Counted from the first letter of the stretch, positions 1 through 6,347 are shown. The stretch is DNA of 9,498 nucleotides from Actinomycetes bacterium (GCA_023389745.1 JAEWED010000143.1:1-9498); one strand, 5' to 3'. The notes: generated by a model not told the origin, from the sequence alone. Numbers and translations: made by a program.

Positions 1-37
1 GGTCACCCCGAGGGGTGACCACCGCGATGCCCGCGGT
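1..37 (-). terminator. two adjacent hairpins after the Gly-rich protein gene
   Basis: Two perfect inverted repeats sit side by side just past the stop codon (47-49) of the minus-strand gene. The first is GGTCACCCC at 1-9 with GGGGTGACC at 12-20 (2-nt loop). The second is ACCGCG at 21-26 with CGCGGT at 32-37 (5-nt loop). The position suggests transcription termination or mRNA 3'-end protection. Whether a T-run follows on the minus strand cannot be seen because the window ends at position 1, so the terminator call is inference. Confidence 0.45.
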
Positions 38-46
38 GATGTCAGG

Positions 47-1312
47 TCAGCAGACGAAGGCGAGCGCGGCCGCTGCTCGCGTTCCGCCGGTCACCGTGAT
101 GGCCAGGTTCACCACCGCGGGCTGCCCGTCGGCGCCGATGCCGGTGAGCTCCAGGCGGTGCGAACCGTTCGCCGCCGAGGCGGGCACGGTGAACTGGGTG
201 ACGAACGAGCCGTCCGCGGCGGCCTGGACCTGACCCAGGCGAACCGGCGTCGAGAACATCGTGGCGGTCACCGTCGAACCCGGCTGCCAGCCGCTGCTGT
301 TCACCTGGAGCGCACCACCAGCGGTGACGGTGATCGAGGTCCCTCCCTGGCCCGGCGTCGAGCCGTAGGCAGCGACGGGGCCGGCGGGCGCAGGCGGAGC
401 AGTCGTCGTGGTGGGGGGTGTCGTGGTCGAGGGCGCCGCGGTCGTGGTGGTCGTCGGGGCGGGTGCGACCCAGGTCAGCACGACCTGGCCGGCGCCCGAC
501 CGGACACCGTTCTCGTAGGACACGGCCGTCGCAGTGCCCACGACGTAGGCCGAGCCACCGCCGCCACCGGCACCACCGGCGTAGCCGACGCCGCCGCCAC
601 CGCCGCCGTACCAGCCGCCGCCGCCACCACCGCCACCTTCTTCTTCGAGGACGAACCCACCGACGCCACCGGCTCCAGCCGTGCCGTCGCTGCCGGTGCT
701 GGTCAGGCCGAGCGCGCCGTCGCCGCCTGCACCACCGCTGCTGGCCGAACCCGGAGCACCGCCGGTGGAGTCGTGCGGCGCGTCGCCCTCGGTGGGGTCG
801 TCACCGCCGCCGTCACCGCCCGTGCCGAAGCCGTCGCAGTGGCCGCCACCACCGCCGCCACCGCCGCCACCGGCGACGACGACGCGGTTGGCCAGACCGG
901 ATCCGCCCTGGCGCACGTCGGACGCACCACCGCCACCGCCGGCGAAGGTGTAGCCGGCGTCACCGCCGCCGTTCGAACCGCCGAGGGCCGTCTCGCTGCC
1001 GGCCCAGCTCTGGCCGGCGCCGCCGACCACGACCTTCAGCGTCTCACCGGGGGTGACGGCGATCGTCGCCGTGGTGCGTCCACCGAGACCGCCGGCGACG
1101 GCGGGGGACCCGTCGCCGCTGCCACCCGACGCTCCGTAGGCGTCCACGGTGAGCGAGGTCACGCCGACAGGGACGACGAAGTCGTACGTGCCGGGCACGT
1201 CGAAGGTCTGGCTCTCGACCGATGCGTGGACCGGCGACGAGGCGACGCTCATCGCCGCGACGATCAGGGCGGTGGCACCTATGAGTGCGAACAGATGGCG
1301 GAATCGACGCAA
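47..1312 (-). CDS. exported glycine-rich protein with Thr/Pro linker
   Basis: A 421-aa predicted secreted or cell-surface protein of unknown role. Residues 1-30 look like a Sec signal peptide: basic MRRFRH, a hydrophobic stretch, and an A-x-A type site ending VHA. Residues about 35-60 (TFDVPGTYDFVVPVGVTSLT) resemble the beta-strand opening of the bacterial glycine-rich domain (the 'VPxGVTS' pattern). A Gly-dominated region spans about 61-255 with runs of 7-8 Gly. A Thr/Pro/Ala linker lies at about 283-311, and a last beta-rich Ig-like domain at about 312-408. There are only two cysteines in the mature part, C159 and the final residue C421. The start is TTG, supported by GGAG (plus 1319-1322) six bases upstream; no better in-frame start precedes the signal peptide. 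The protein ends in LAFVC, without the LAxTG motif and membrane anchor often seen at the end of such actinobacterial proteins. Its exact function is not recognised. Confidence 0.85.
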   Translation of the reverse strand: MRRFRHLFALIGATALIVAAMSVASSPVHASVESQTFDVPGTYDFVVPVGVTSLTVDAYGASGGSGDGSPAVAGGLGGRTTATIAVTPGETLKVVVGGAGQSWAGSETALGGSNGGGDAGYTFAGGGGGASDVRQGGSGLANRVVVAGGGGGGGGGGHCDGFGTGGDGGGDDPTEGDAPHDSTGGAPGSASSGGAGGDGALGLTSTGSDGTAGAGGVGGFVLEEEGGGGGGGGWYGGGGGGVGYAGGAGGGGGSAYVVGTATAVSYENGVRSGAGQVVLTWVAPAPTTTTTAAPSTTTPPTTTTAPPAPAGPVAAYGSTPGQGGTSITVTAGGALQVNSSGWQPGSTVTATMFSTPVRLGQVQAAADGSFVTQFTVPASAANGSHRLELTGIGADGQPAVVNLAITVTGGTRAAAALAFVC

Positions 1313-1431
1313 GGGAGGCTCCGGGTCACGGGGACGCTGGGTCGCGTCACGTCATCCGGGAATCGGCACCTCCGATGACCGCCGTGAGATTTCGGAGAAA
1401 ACTTCTTACGCCGCGCCCGATCGGGGGCCGG

Positions 1432-2718
1432 TCAGTGCGCCGCAGTCCAGGCGACCGACTGCGAGCCGACGAGTTCGATGATGTCGCCCATCACCAGGTT
1501 CACATCCTGCAGGTGCAGACCCCACTGGGGCGTCAGGTCACCGGGGATGTCGTCAGCGCGCGGGTCGGCCGGATCACCGAGGACCTCCACGGCGAGGTAG
1601 TGGAAGCCGTCGTGCTCGACGCACTCGCCGCGCACGAGCCCGGGGGTCGTGACGAACGGCGTCGTGATGCCCACACCCGTCACCCAGCCAGCCGTCTCGC
1701 TCGCGGCGTCGGTGCCCCCGTCGCCGGGCGGGGTCATGATCGACGCCGACGCGGACGACGGGAAGTAGGAGTGCAGCTCGGCCGAACCACCTGCCAGCGA
1801 AGCCGGACTGTTGCACGCGGCGACGCCGTCACCGGTGCGGGGTCGCCCGAACAGGCTGTCGGCCGGCGGGGGCGCATCGGACCGGAACGACGCCCACGAG
1901 ACGGCGCACCCGACCTGGTCCTCGGATCGACACAGCGCCACGTTGGAGAACTCGCCGCCGACGTCCTCGCCCTCCGGGACCGACAGCGCTGAGCCGGCGA
2001 GGTACGCCGCCACCAATCGGTCGCGCACCTCGTCGTCGCCGTCGATCTCGTCGCGGATCAGGCCGCGCAGCACCGAGGCGCCCTGGGAGTGGCCGATCAG
2101 GACGACGCCGCGGCCGTCGTTGTCGTTGGCCATGTAGTGGGCGAACGCGTCGCGCACGTCGGCCTCGCCCGGGGTCAGCTCACCGGCGACCGTGGTCGTG
2201 GTCAGCCCCGACCCGGCGAGCGCGCCGCTGAGCCCCGCGAGCGTGCGCTGCCGGTAGACGGGAGCGAACACGCGGCAGACCTCGCCGAGGCGTGCCGCCT
2301 GGTTCAGCGTGACGAAGCGCTCGGCGTCGCCGGGCACCCGGTCGCTGATCTCGCCGGGGTCGGTCGAGATGGTCGGGTACACGTAGAAGCAGTCGATCGG
2401 TGCGTCGTCGTCGGCCGTCCAGGGCTGCTCGGTCAGGGTCCCGTCGGCGTCGACGACCGTCGAGTCGAGCCCGCTGTCGCAGAGATCGTCCTGATCGGGT
2501 CGGCACAGCCAGTTGACCGGGTCGGCGTAGACCTCGCTGCGGTGGCCCTCGTAGCGAGCCGGGACCGGGAGCGGCTCCGCAGGTACCGAGGTGGCGGCCG
2601 CACCCGAGGTGGTGGTCGGCTCACCGGCGTCGTCGTCGGTACCGTCGCCGCTGCCGCTGCACGCGGAGACCACGGCGCAGGACAGCAGGCAGACTGCGAT
2701 CGCTCGACGGGACGTCAT
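1432..2718 (-). CDS. DUF3089 family lipoprotein, alpha/beta-hydrolase-like
   Basis: A 428-aa protein, predicted to be a membrane-anchored exported hydrolase of the DUF3089 family (substrate unknown). The N-terminus is a lipoprotein signal peptide with lipobox VSAC and lipidated C20, followed by a low-complexity Asp/Thr/Ser linker to about residue 50. Family landmarks are DCFYVYPT at 109-116, the nucleophile-elbow-like GHSQG at 209-213 (Ser211 the likely nucleophile), and GLHLQDVNL at 400-408 near the C-terminus (His402 a plausible catalytic His). Several cysteines (72, 80, 110, 148, 263, 271, 302, 366) could form disulfides outside the membrane. The ATG at 2718 is preceded by TAGGTT ending six bases upstream and has no strong Shine-Dalgarno, so the mRNA is probably leaderless. 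It is divergent from the GNAT gene, with a 48-bp gap. The family assignment rests on these motifs; lipase or esterase activity is inference. Confidence 0.88.
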   Translation of the reverse strand: MTSRRAIAVCLLSCAVVSACSGSGDGTDDDAGEPTTTSGAAATSVPAEPLPVPARYEGHRSEVYADPVNWLCRPDQDDLCDSGLDSTVVDADGTLTEQPWTADDDAPIDCFYVYPTISTDPGEISDRVPGDAERFVTLNQAARLGEVCRVFAPVYRQRTLAGLSGALAGSGLTTTTVAGELTPGEADVRDAFAHYMANDNDGRGVVLIGHSQGASVLRGLIRDEIDGDDEVRDRLVAAYLAGSALSVPEGEDVGGEFSNVALCRSEDQVGCAVSWASFRSDAPPPADSLFGRPRTGDGVAACNSPASLAGGSAELHSYFPSSASASIMTPPGDGGTDAASETAGWVTGVGITTPFVTTPGLVRGECVEHDGFHYLAVEVLGDPADPRADDIPGDLTPQWGLHLQDVNLVMGDIIELVGSQSVAWTAAH

Positions 2719-2724
2719 GACCGG

Positions 2725-2730
2725 AACCTA
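2725..2730 (-). promoter_or_regulatory. -10 box for leaderless DUF3089 gene
   Basis: On the minus strand TAGGTT (matching TANNNT) ends six bases before the ATG at 2718. A start site 6-7 bases downstream of the box would fall on the ATG itself, as in leaderless actinobacterial genes. No clear -35 box is visible. Confidence 0.45.
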
Positions 2731-2754
2731 GATGGCCGAGCGTTCGGCGTTCCG

Positions 2755-2760
2755 TAGCAT
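2755..2760 (+). promoter_or_regulatory. -10 box for leaderless GNAT gene
   Basis: TAGCAT (matching TANNNT) ends six bases before the GTG start at 2767, and no Shine-Dalgarno lies between them. This is the same arrangement and spacing as the opposing gene, so the 48-bp gap looks like a compact divergent leaderless promoter. No clear -35 is seen. Confidence 0.45.
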
Positions 2761-2766
2761 TGCGGC

Positions 2767-3324
2767 GTGAACCAGACCCCGCTCGCCGTGCCGGAGCTGA
2801 GGACCGAGCGGCTGCGGCTGCGGGCCTGGCGTGACGACGACCTCGAGCCGTTCGCAGCGCTCAACGCCGACCCGGTCGTCATGGAGCACTTCCCGGCGCC
2901 GCTGACCCGCGATGAGTCCGATGCGTTCGTCGACGTCGTGCAGGAGCGTTGGCGAGAGGGTGGACCGTCGTGGTGGGCGGTCGAGGTGGTCGACGGTGCG
3001 CCGTTCATCGGGTTCGTCGGACTGTCCGAGGTGCGCTTCGAGGCGCCGTTCACACCGGCGGTCGAGGTCGGCTGGCGACTCGCCCGCGAGCACTGGGGCC
3101 GGGGCTACGCGCCCGAGGCGGCTCGAGCGGCCCTCGACCACGGGTTCGGCGCACTCGCGCTGGCCGAGATCGTCTCGTTCACCGTCGTGGCCAACACCAG
3201 GTCCCGGCGTGTGATGGAGAAGATCGGCATGCACCACGACCCGGGCGGCGACTTCGCGCACCCCTCGCTGCCCGACGGACATCCGCTCGGGCCGCACGCG
3301 CTCTATCGGATCAGCCGGGGCTGA
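2767..3324 (+). CDS. GNAT family N-acetyltransferase (RimJ/RimL-like)
   Basis: A 185-aa acetyl-CoA-dependent N-acetyltransferase of the Acetyltransf_3 (RimJ/RimL) type; the acceptor is unknown. The opening LRTERLRLRAWRDDDLEPFA (11-30) is the usual first strand and helix of this group. The acetyl-CoA binding motif A appears as VGWRLAREHWGRGYAPEA (101-118), with the turn around WGRGYA. The following IVSFTVVANTRSRRVMEKIG (about 135-154) is the conserved strand/helix with Asn and Ser contacts, where the family consensus is 'N..S..vmeKlGf'. Length is normal for the family. The start is GTG at 2767, placed by the leaderless -10 box. The last 16 codons and the stop belong to the first copy of a 53-bp tandem repeat. 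Later copies re-encode nearly the same tail in other frames, so the protein terminates as written and is not extended. Confidence 0.9.
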   Translation: MNQTPLAVPELRTERLRLRAWRDDDLEPFAALNADPVVMEHFPAPLTRDESDAFVDVVQERWREGGPSWWAVEVVDGAPFIGFVGLSEVRFEAPFTPAVEVGWRLAREHWGRGYAPEAARAALDHGFGALALAEIVSFTVVANTRSRRVMEKIGMHHDPGGDFAHPSLPDGHPLGPHALYRISRG

Positions 3325-3424
3325 GGAACGGACATCCGCTCGGGCCGCACGTGCTCTACCGGATCAGCCGGGGCTGAGGAACGGACATCCGCTCGGGTCG
3401 CACGTGCGCTACCGGATCAGCCGG
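3275..3424. repeat. 53-bp tandem repeat, about 2.8 copies, at convergent gene ends
   Basis: Copies lie at 3275-3327, 3328-3380 and 3381-3424 (partial). Each begins ACGGACATCCGCTCGGG and reaches GATCAGCCGGG. Copies 1 and 2 differ at two bases, and copies 2 and 3 differ at two bases before they diverge past about 3421. The unit carries a TGA stop for the plus strand (used by the GNAT gene at 3322-3324) and, in TCA, a stop for the minus strand (used by the lipoprotein gene at 3417-3419). The period of 53 is not a multiple of three, so each copy puts the GNAT tail in a different frame. It looks like a local duplication, not a mobile or CRISPR repeat. Confidence 0.95.
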
Positions 3425-4880
3425 GAGCGGTGAGCGCGAAGCCCGAGCTGGAGCCCTCGCCGCCACTGACGTCGGGCATCGAGTCATCGAGCGGCCCGCC
3501 GTCCGCGATCGGCGATCCGTCCGCGGCCGACACCACCAGCGAGCGCAGCGGCGCAGCGCCTGCGGGGCGCACGAGCGAGAACAGGAGGCGACCGTCGCCG
3601 ACCAGCTCCGGCTGGACGACCTCGCCGTCGTCGAACTCGAGCCGCACCGCAGCAGCCGTGGGGGGCAGCGAGCCGACCACGAGCGACGCGCCCGCACGAA
3701 GCGAGGTCACCTGTAGCGTCCCGAACTCGGAGCACGCTCCGCCCTGGCTGCCGCCTCCGCCGTACGAACCGTCGGTGTAGGAGATGGTGAGGCTCTCGGT
3801 GCAGGACTCGAAGGTGCCCAGCTCGCCGTGCACGGTGCTGAGCGCGACATCGGCGGTGTAGGTCCCGTCGGGTATCGATCCGGAGGTGACCGCCACGGGG
3901 TCCGGCGACATCGGCGCAGGCGGTGTCGCCCCGGCGGCAGCGGCGAGCGCCGTCCAGCGCCGGTCGTCCACGGGCTCCAGCGGCTTCAGGACGCCGTGCA
4001 GCTCCCCGGACTCGAGCCGCACCGACTGGACCAGCGCGGTGGTGTTGCCGATCGTCCGCACGCCGAGCAGTACCTGATCGGGCGGGACGATCGACGGCAC
4101 GATCACCGGTCCTTGGGCGAGGCCGCCGATGCTCGCCCGCAGCAGCAGCTCGAGCGCCGGGTCGGCGGCGTAGGAGGTCACCCGGACGGATCGCAGGTCG
4201 TCGGTCCACTCCCGTGACGTCGCCCACCGCACCGACGGACCAGGCGCGGGCGCCGAGAGTCCGCTGCCGAGGAACGCCACGTCGAGACGACCCGACGCCA
4301 CCAGGTCGAGTCCGGGCTGCGACACATCCGGGCTCGAGTCGGTCAGCTCGATGCGTGCGTCGGCGTCGCCGCCGCTCACCCGGGCGCCTTCGGCCAGCCG
4401 CTGCGCTGCCCTGGCGTCGAGGCCACCGGCGATGATCCCGGCGACCCTCGACTCCTGGGACAGCTGCTCGACCGGCACGTCGGTCCACGTGGTGCCCGTG
4501 TCGTGGGGGTCGAAGTCTCCCGGGGCGAGTCCGGAGTTCTCGGAGCCCTGGTGCAGCACCGCGAGCGCCCACGGCCCGGCGAACGGATCGTCGAGCGTCG
4601 AGTCGGCGTAGAGCGCGGCGAACCCCCACGAGAGACCGCCTTGCTCCTCGACCTCGACCGCGGCGCGCTCGGGGTCGACGACCTCGACCGGGGACAGACC
4701 CGCCAGCGACGGTGCGTCGTCGGGCGGCAGCAGCGCAGGTCCGACGTCGAGCACCGCGACCCCGTCACCGCCCGGTCCGCCGTCGCCCTCGGCGAGCGGC
4801 ACCGGATCGTCCCCGCACGCCACCAGTCCCATCGCCGCAGCTGCCACCGCGAACGCTGTCCTCGCCCGACTTCCCCTCAT
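3417..4880 (-). CDS. lipoprotein of unknown function
   Basis: A 487-aa predicted lipoprotein that I do not recognise. Residues 1-22 form a lipoprotein signal peptide (basic MRGSRAR, hydrophobic AFAVAAAAMG, lipobox LVAC with C22). An acidic/Gly linker follows to about residue 40. The mature part has a region at about 83-112 (GLSWGFAALYADS and WALAVLHQGSE) and a central segment rich in Asp and short strands. A C-terminal part (about 335-455) contains IPDGTYTADVALSTVHGELG, a likely C360-C383 disulfide and a Gly-rich turn GSYGGGGSQGG. The tail is Ser/Gly rich and low complexity. I chose ATG at 4880, not the in-frame TTG at 4901. ATG gives a textbook signal peptide, and a TANNNT box lies between the two, so a TTG start would precede the transcript. 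The last two codons and stop are inside the tandem repeat shared with the convergent GNAT gene. Confidence 0.82.
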   Translation of the reverse strand: MRGSRARTAFAVAAAAMGLVACGDDPVPLAEGDGGPGGDGVAVLDVGPALLPPDDAPSLAGLSPVEVVDPERAAVEVEEQGGLSWGFAALYADSTLDDPFAGPWALAVLHQGSENSGLAPGDFDPHDTGTTWTDVPVEQLSQESRVAGIIAGGLDARAAQRLAEGARVSGGDADARIELTDSSPDVSQPGLDLVASGRLDVAFLGSGLSAPAPGPSVRWATSREWTDDLRSVRVTSYAADPALELLLRASIGGLAQGPVIVPSIVPPDQVLLGVRTIGNTTALVQSVRLESGELHGVLKPLEPVDDRRWTALAAAAGATPPAPMSPDPVAVTSGSIPDGTYTADVALSTVHGELGTFESCTESLTISYTDGSYGGGGSQGGACSEFGTLQVTSLRAGASLVVGSLPPTAAAVRLEFDDGEVVQPELVGDGRLLFSLVRPAGAAPLRSLVVSAADGSPIADGGPLDDSMPDVSGGEGSSSGFALTAPG

Positions 4881-4888
4881 GCGCTCGA

Positions 4889-4894
4889 ACGCTA
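4889..4894 (-). promoter_or_regulatory. -10 box for the lipoprotein gene
   Basis: TAGCGT on the minus strand (TANNNT) ends eight bases before the ATG at 4880, and no good Shine-Dalgarno lies between them. This suggests a leaderless or nearly leaderless transcript and helps decide the start codon. Confidence 0.4.
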
Positions 4895-4901
4895 TGCGCA
4901 A

Positions 4902-4923
4902 CGCGCGGCACAGGTGCTGCGCG
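4902..4923. promoter_or_regulatory. inverted repeat over the expected -35 region
   Basis: CGCGCGGCAC at 4902-4911 pairs with GTGCTGCGCG at 4914-4923 around a 2-nt loop: a 10-bp stem with one G-T position. It covers the place where the -35 element of the minus-strand lipoprotein promoter would lie, so it could be an operator. No regulator gene is adjacent. GC-rich DNA produces such repeats by chance, so the functional call is weak. Confidence 0.3.
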
Positions 4924-4935
4924 CGGGAATCACCT

Positions 4936-4966
4936 TTCGACGCGCTCGGTTACCGGTGGGTAACGT
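4936..4966 (+). promoter_or_regulatory. candidate thiolase promoter with operator-like inverted repeat
   Basis: A perfect inverted repeat GTTACC-GGTG-GGTAAC lies at 4949-4964. Its right arm overlaps TAACGT (4961-4966), a TANNNT -10 candidate for the thiolase gene. TTCGAC (4936-4941) is a possible -35, with a rather long 19-bp spacer. A dyad centred between -35 and -10 is the usual layout for repression by a TetR- or GntR-type dimer, as is common for fatty-acid degradation genes in actinobacteria. The regulator itself is not in this window. The predicted leader to the start codon would be about 60 nt. Confidence 0.45.
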
Positions 4967-5032
4967 TGCCGCACCGTTTTGTTCGCTGGACCGTGTCCCG
5001 ATCCCGGGTGGTCCTCTTAGGGGAGGTGGACC

Positions 5033-6214
5033 ATGGCTGGTTCCGTCATTCTTGCCGGTGCTCGTACTCCGATCGGGAAGCTGTCCGGCGGTCTCGCCGG
5101 CTTCAGCGCCGTCGATCTGGGCGCGATCGCCATCAAGGAAGCACTCGTGCGTGCCGGGGTCGCCCCCGAGGCCGTCGACTACGTTTTCATGGGTCAGGTG
5201 CTCCAGGCGGGCGCGGGGCAGATGCCCGCTCGCCAGGCGTCGGTTGCCGCCGGCATCCCGATGAGCGTCCCGTCGACCCTCATCAACAAGGTCTGCCTGT
5301 CGGGCATCAACACGATCATGCTCGCCGACATGCTGATCCAGTCCGGCCAGGCCGACATCGTCGTCGCCGGCGGCATGGAGTCCATGACCAACGCGCCCTA
5401 CCTGCTGCCCGACGCCCGCGCCGGCATGCGCATGGGCGACAAGAAGGTCGTCGACTCGATGATCAACGACGGCCTCTGGTGTGCGCTCGAGTCCCACCAC
5501 ATGGGCTCCGGCACCGAGAAGTACGCCGCCTCGGCGAACATCGACCGCGAGCCCCAGGACGAGCTCGCCGCCGCCTCGCACCAGCGTGCGGCCCGCGCCC
5601 AGAAGGACGGCCTGTTCGACAACGAGATCGTCAACGTCGAGATCCCCCAGCGCAAGGGTGACCCGGTGCTGTTCTCGGTCGACGAGGGCGTGCGCGGTGA
5701 CACCACCGCCGAGTCGCTCGGCAAGCTGCGTCCGGCGTTCGACAAGTCCGGCAACATCACCGCCGGCAACGCGTCGCAGATCTCCGACGGCGGCGCCGCA
5801 GTGATCGTCGCCTCGAAGGCCGCTGCGGAGCGCATCGGTGGCAACCCGCTCGGCGAGATCGTCGGAGCCGGCTCGGTCGCCGGTCCGGATCCGTCGCTGC
5901 TCACCCAGCCCTCGCGTGCCATCAAGAAGGCGCTCGAGCAGGCCGGCAAGTCCGTGTCCGACGTGTCGCTGTTCGAGCTCAACGAGGCGTTCGCCGCGGT
6001 GGGCCTCGCGTCGATGGCCGACCTGGGCATCAGCGACGACATCGTCAACGTCAACGGCGGCGCCATCTCGCTGGGCCACCCGATCGGCATGTCCGGCACC
6101 CGCGTCGTGCTGACCCTGCTGAACGAGCTGCAGCGTCGTGGTGGCGGCCTCGGTGCGGCCGCCCTCTGCGGCGGCGGCGGCCAGGGCGACGCCCTGCTCG
6201 TCCAGACCATCTGA
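5033..6214 (+). CDS. acetyl-CoA C-acetyltransferase (thiolase)
   Basis: A 393-aa cytoplasmic thiolase of usual length for the acetyl-CoA acetyltransferase group. It catalyses reversible condensation of two acetyl-CoA to acetoacetyl-CoA, or thiolysis of 3-ketoacyl-CoA. The acyl-accepting Cys is C88 in NKVCLSG. GGMESMTNAPYLLP (113-126) is the typical loop after it. NEAFA lies at 317-321. The second signature NVNGGAISLGHPIGMSG (339-355) supplies catalytic H349, and CGGGGQGDA (379-387) supplies the second active Cys, C379. All catalytic residues are present. The ATG at 5033 follows a strong Shine-Dalgarno GGGGAGGTGG at 5020-5029. It stands alone: the upstream gene is divergent and the downstream gene looks unrelated, so context does not separate a degradative from a biosynthetic (for example polyhydroxybutyrate) role. 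Confidence 0.96.
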   Translation: MAGSVILAGARTPIGKLSGGLAGFSAVDLGAIAIKEALVRAGVAPEAVDYVFMGQVLQAGAGQMPARQASVAAGIPMSVPSTLINKVCLSGINTIMLADMLIQSGQADIVVAGGMESMTNAPYLLPDARAGMRMGDKKVVDSMINDGLWCALESHHMGSGTEKYAASANIDREPQDELAAASHQRAARAQKDGLFDNEIVNVEIPQRKGDPVLFSVDEGVRGDTTAESLGKLRPAFDKSGNITAGNASQISDGGAAVIVASKAAAERIGGNPLGEIVGAGSVAGPDPSLLTQPSRAIKKALEQAGKSVSDVSLFELNEAFAAVGLASMADLGISDDIVNVNGGAISLGHPIGMSGTRVVLTLLNELQRRGGGLGAAALCGGGGQGDALLVQTI

Positions 6215-6230
6215 TCCACCTCCCTGGATC
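6213..6230 (+). terminator. small hairpin at the thiolase stop codon
   Basis: GATCCA at 6213-6218 and TGGATC at 6225-6230 form a perfect 6-bp stem with a CCTCCC loop, starting inside the TGA stop. No T-run follows, so it is at best a weak or Rho-assisted terminator. The next palindrome (6246-6286) may add to it. Confidence 0.25.
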
Positions 6231-6240
6231 TCACCACCTC

Positions 6241-6288
6241 CGAAATTGCGTGAGTTGTCGTCGCTGAGCGAGGACAACTCACGCAAGA
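6241..6288. repeat. left 48-bp terminal repeat containing a 41-nt palindrome
   Basis: TTGCGTGAGTTGTC (6246-6259) is mirrored by GACAACTCACGCAA (6273-6286). The inner 13 bases also pair except for one G-G position (6260/6272), leaving a single central base at 6266. With flanks CGAAA on the left and GA on the right, the 48-bp block matches the reverse complement of 7289-7336 at all but one base (6272). It lies between the thiolase stop and the nuclease-like gene. It has no T-run, so it is not a canonical Rho-independent terminator. Confidence 0.92.
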
Positions 6289-6306
6289 TCCAGCTCCTCG
6301 GAGCGC

Positions 6307-6347
6307 ACATCGCTTCCCCCACGGACTCTCCCGGAGGGAAGCGATGT
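6307..6347 (+). promoter_or_regulatory. hairpin burying the RBS and start codon of the nuclease-like gene
   Basis: ACATCGCTTCCC (6307-6318) and GGGAAGCGATGT (6336-6347) form a perfect 12-bp stem with a 17-nt loop. The right arm contains most of the Shine-Dalgarno GGAGGGA (6333-6339) and the whole ATG (6344-6346). In RNA this would block ribosome access; as DNA it could be an operator for the protein's own winged helix. A smaller stem, GCTCC-TC-GGAGC (6293-6304), lies just upstream. The gap 6215-6343 contains no TA dinucleotide, so no TANNNT promoter is present there. Confidence 0.7.

Noticed and set aside
540..960. CCGCCACCG-type triplet repeats as a tandem DNA repeat locus.
   Set aside because: These are runs of glycine codons on the minus strand with varied third bases, explained by the protein sequence.
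158..1378. Long plus-strand frames opposite the Gly-rich protein gene (Arg-rich or Ala/Thr-rich products).
   Set aside because: They arise because GGN glycine codons read in reverse rarely give stops; the minus frame has a signal peptide, RBS and ordered domains.
1351..1379. Inverted repeat GTCATC / GATGAC upstream of the Gly-rich protein gene.
   Set aside because: Only six bases pair cleanly with an 17-base gap and no promoter box is clearly tied to it; it is likely chance in this GC-rich gap (1313-1431), where I see nothing else firm beyond the GGAG ribosome site.
3275..3424. The regularly spaced repeat as a CRISPR array.
   Set aside because: The copies are directly contiguous with no spacers, and the repeat is made of the GNAT coding tail.
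3328..3432. Copies 2 and 3 of the GNAT tail as a C-terminal extension or separate small genes.
   Set aside because: They are out of frame with the GNAT gene after its stop, and have no start codon or RBS of their own.
6246..6286. The left palindrome as a simple Rho-independent terminator of the thiolase gene.
   Set aside because: No T-run follows, and an inverted copy sits on the far side of the next gene, which a plain terminator does not explain.
4892..6322. A 476-codon minus-strand frame opposite the thiolase gene.
   Set aside because: The plus strand encodes a full thiolase with all catalytic residues; the antisense product is Gly/Ala/Arg/Asp biased and runs through the palindrome.
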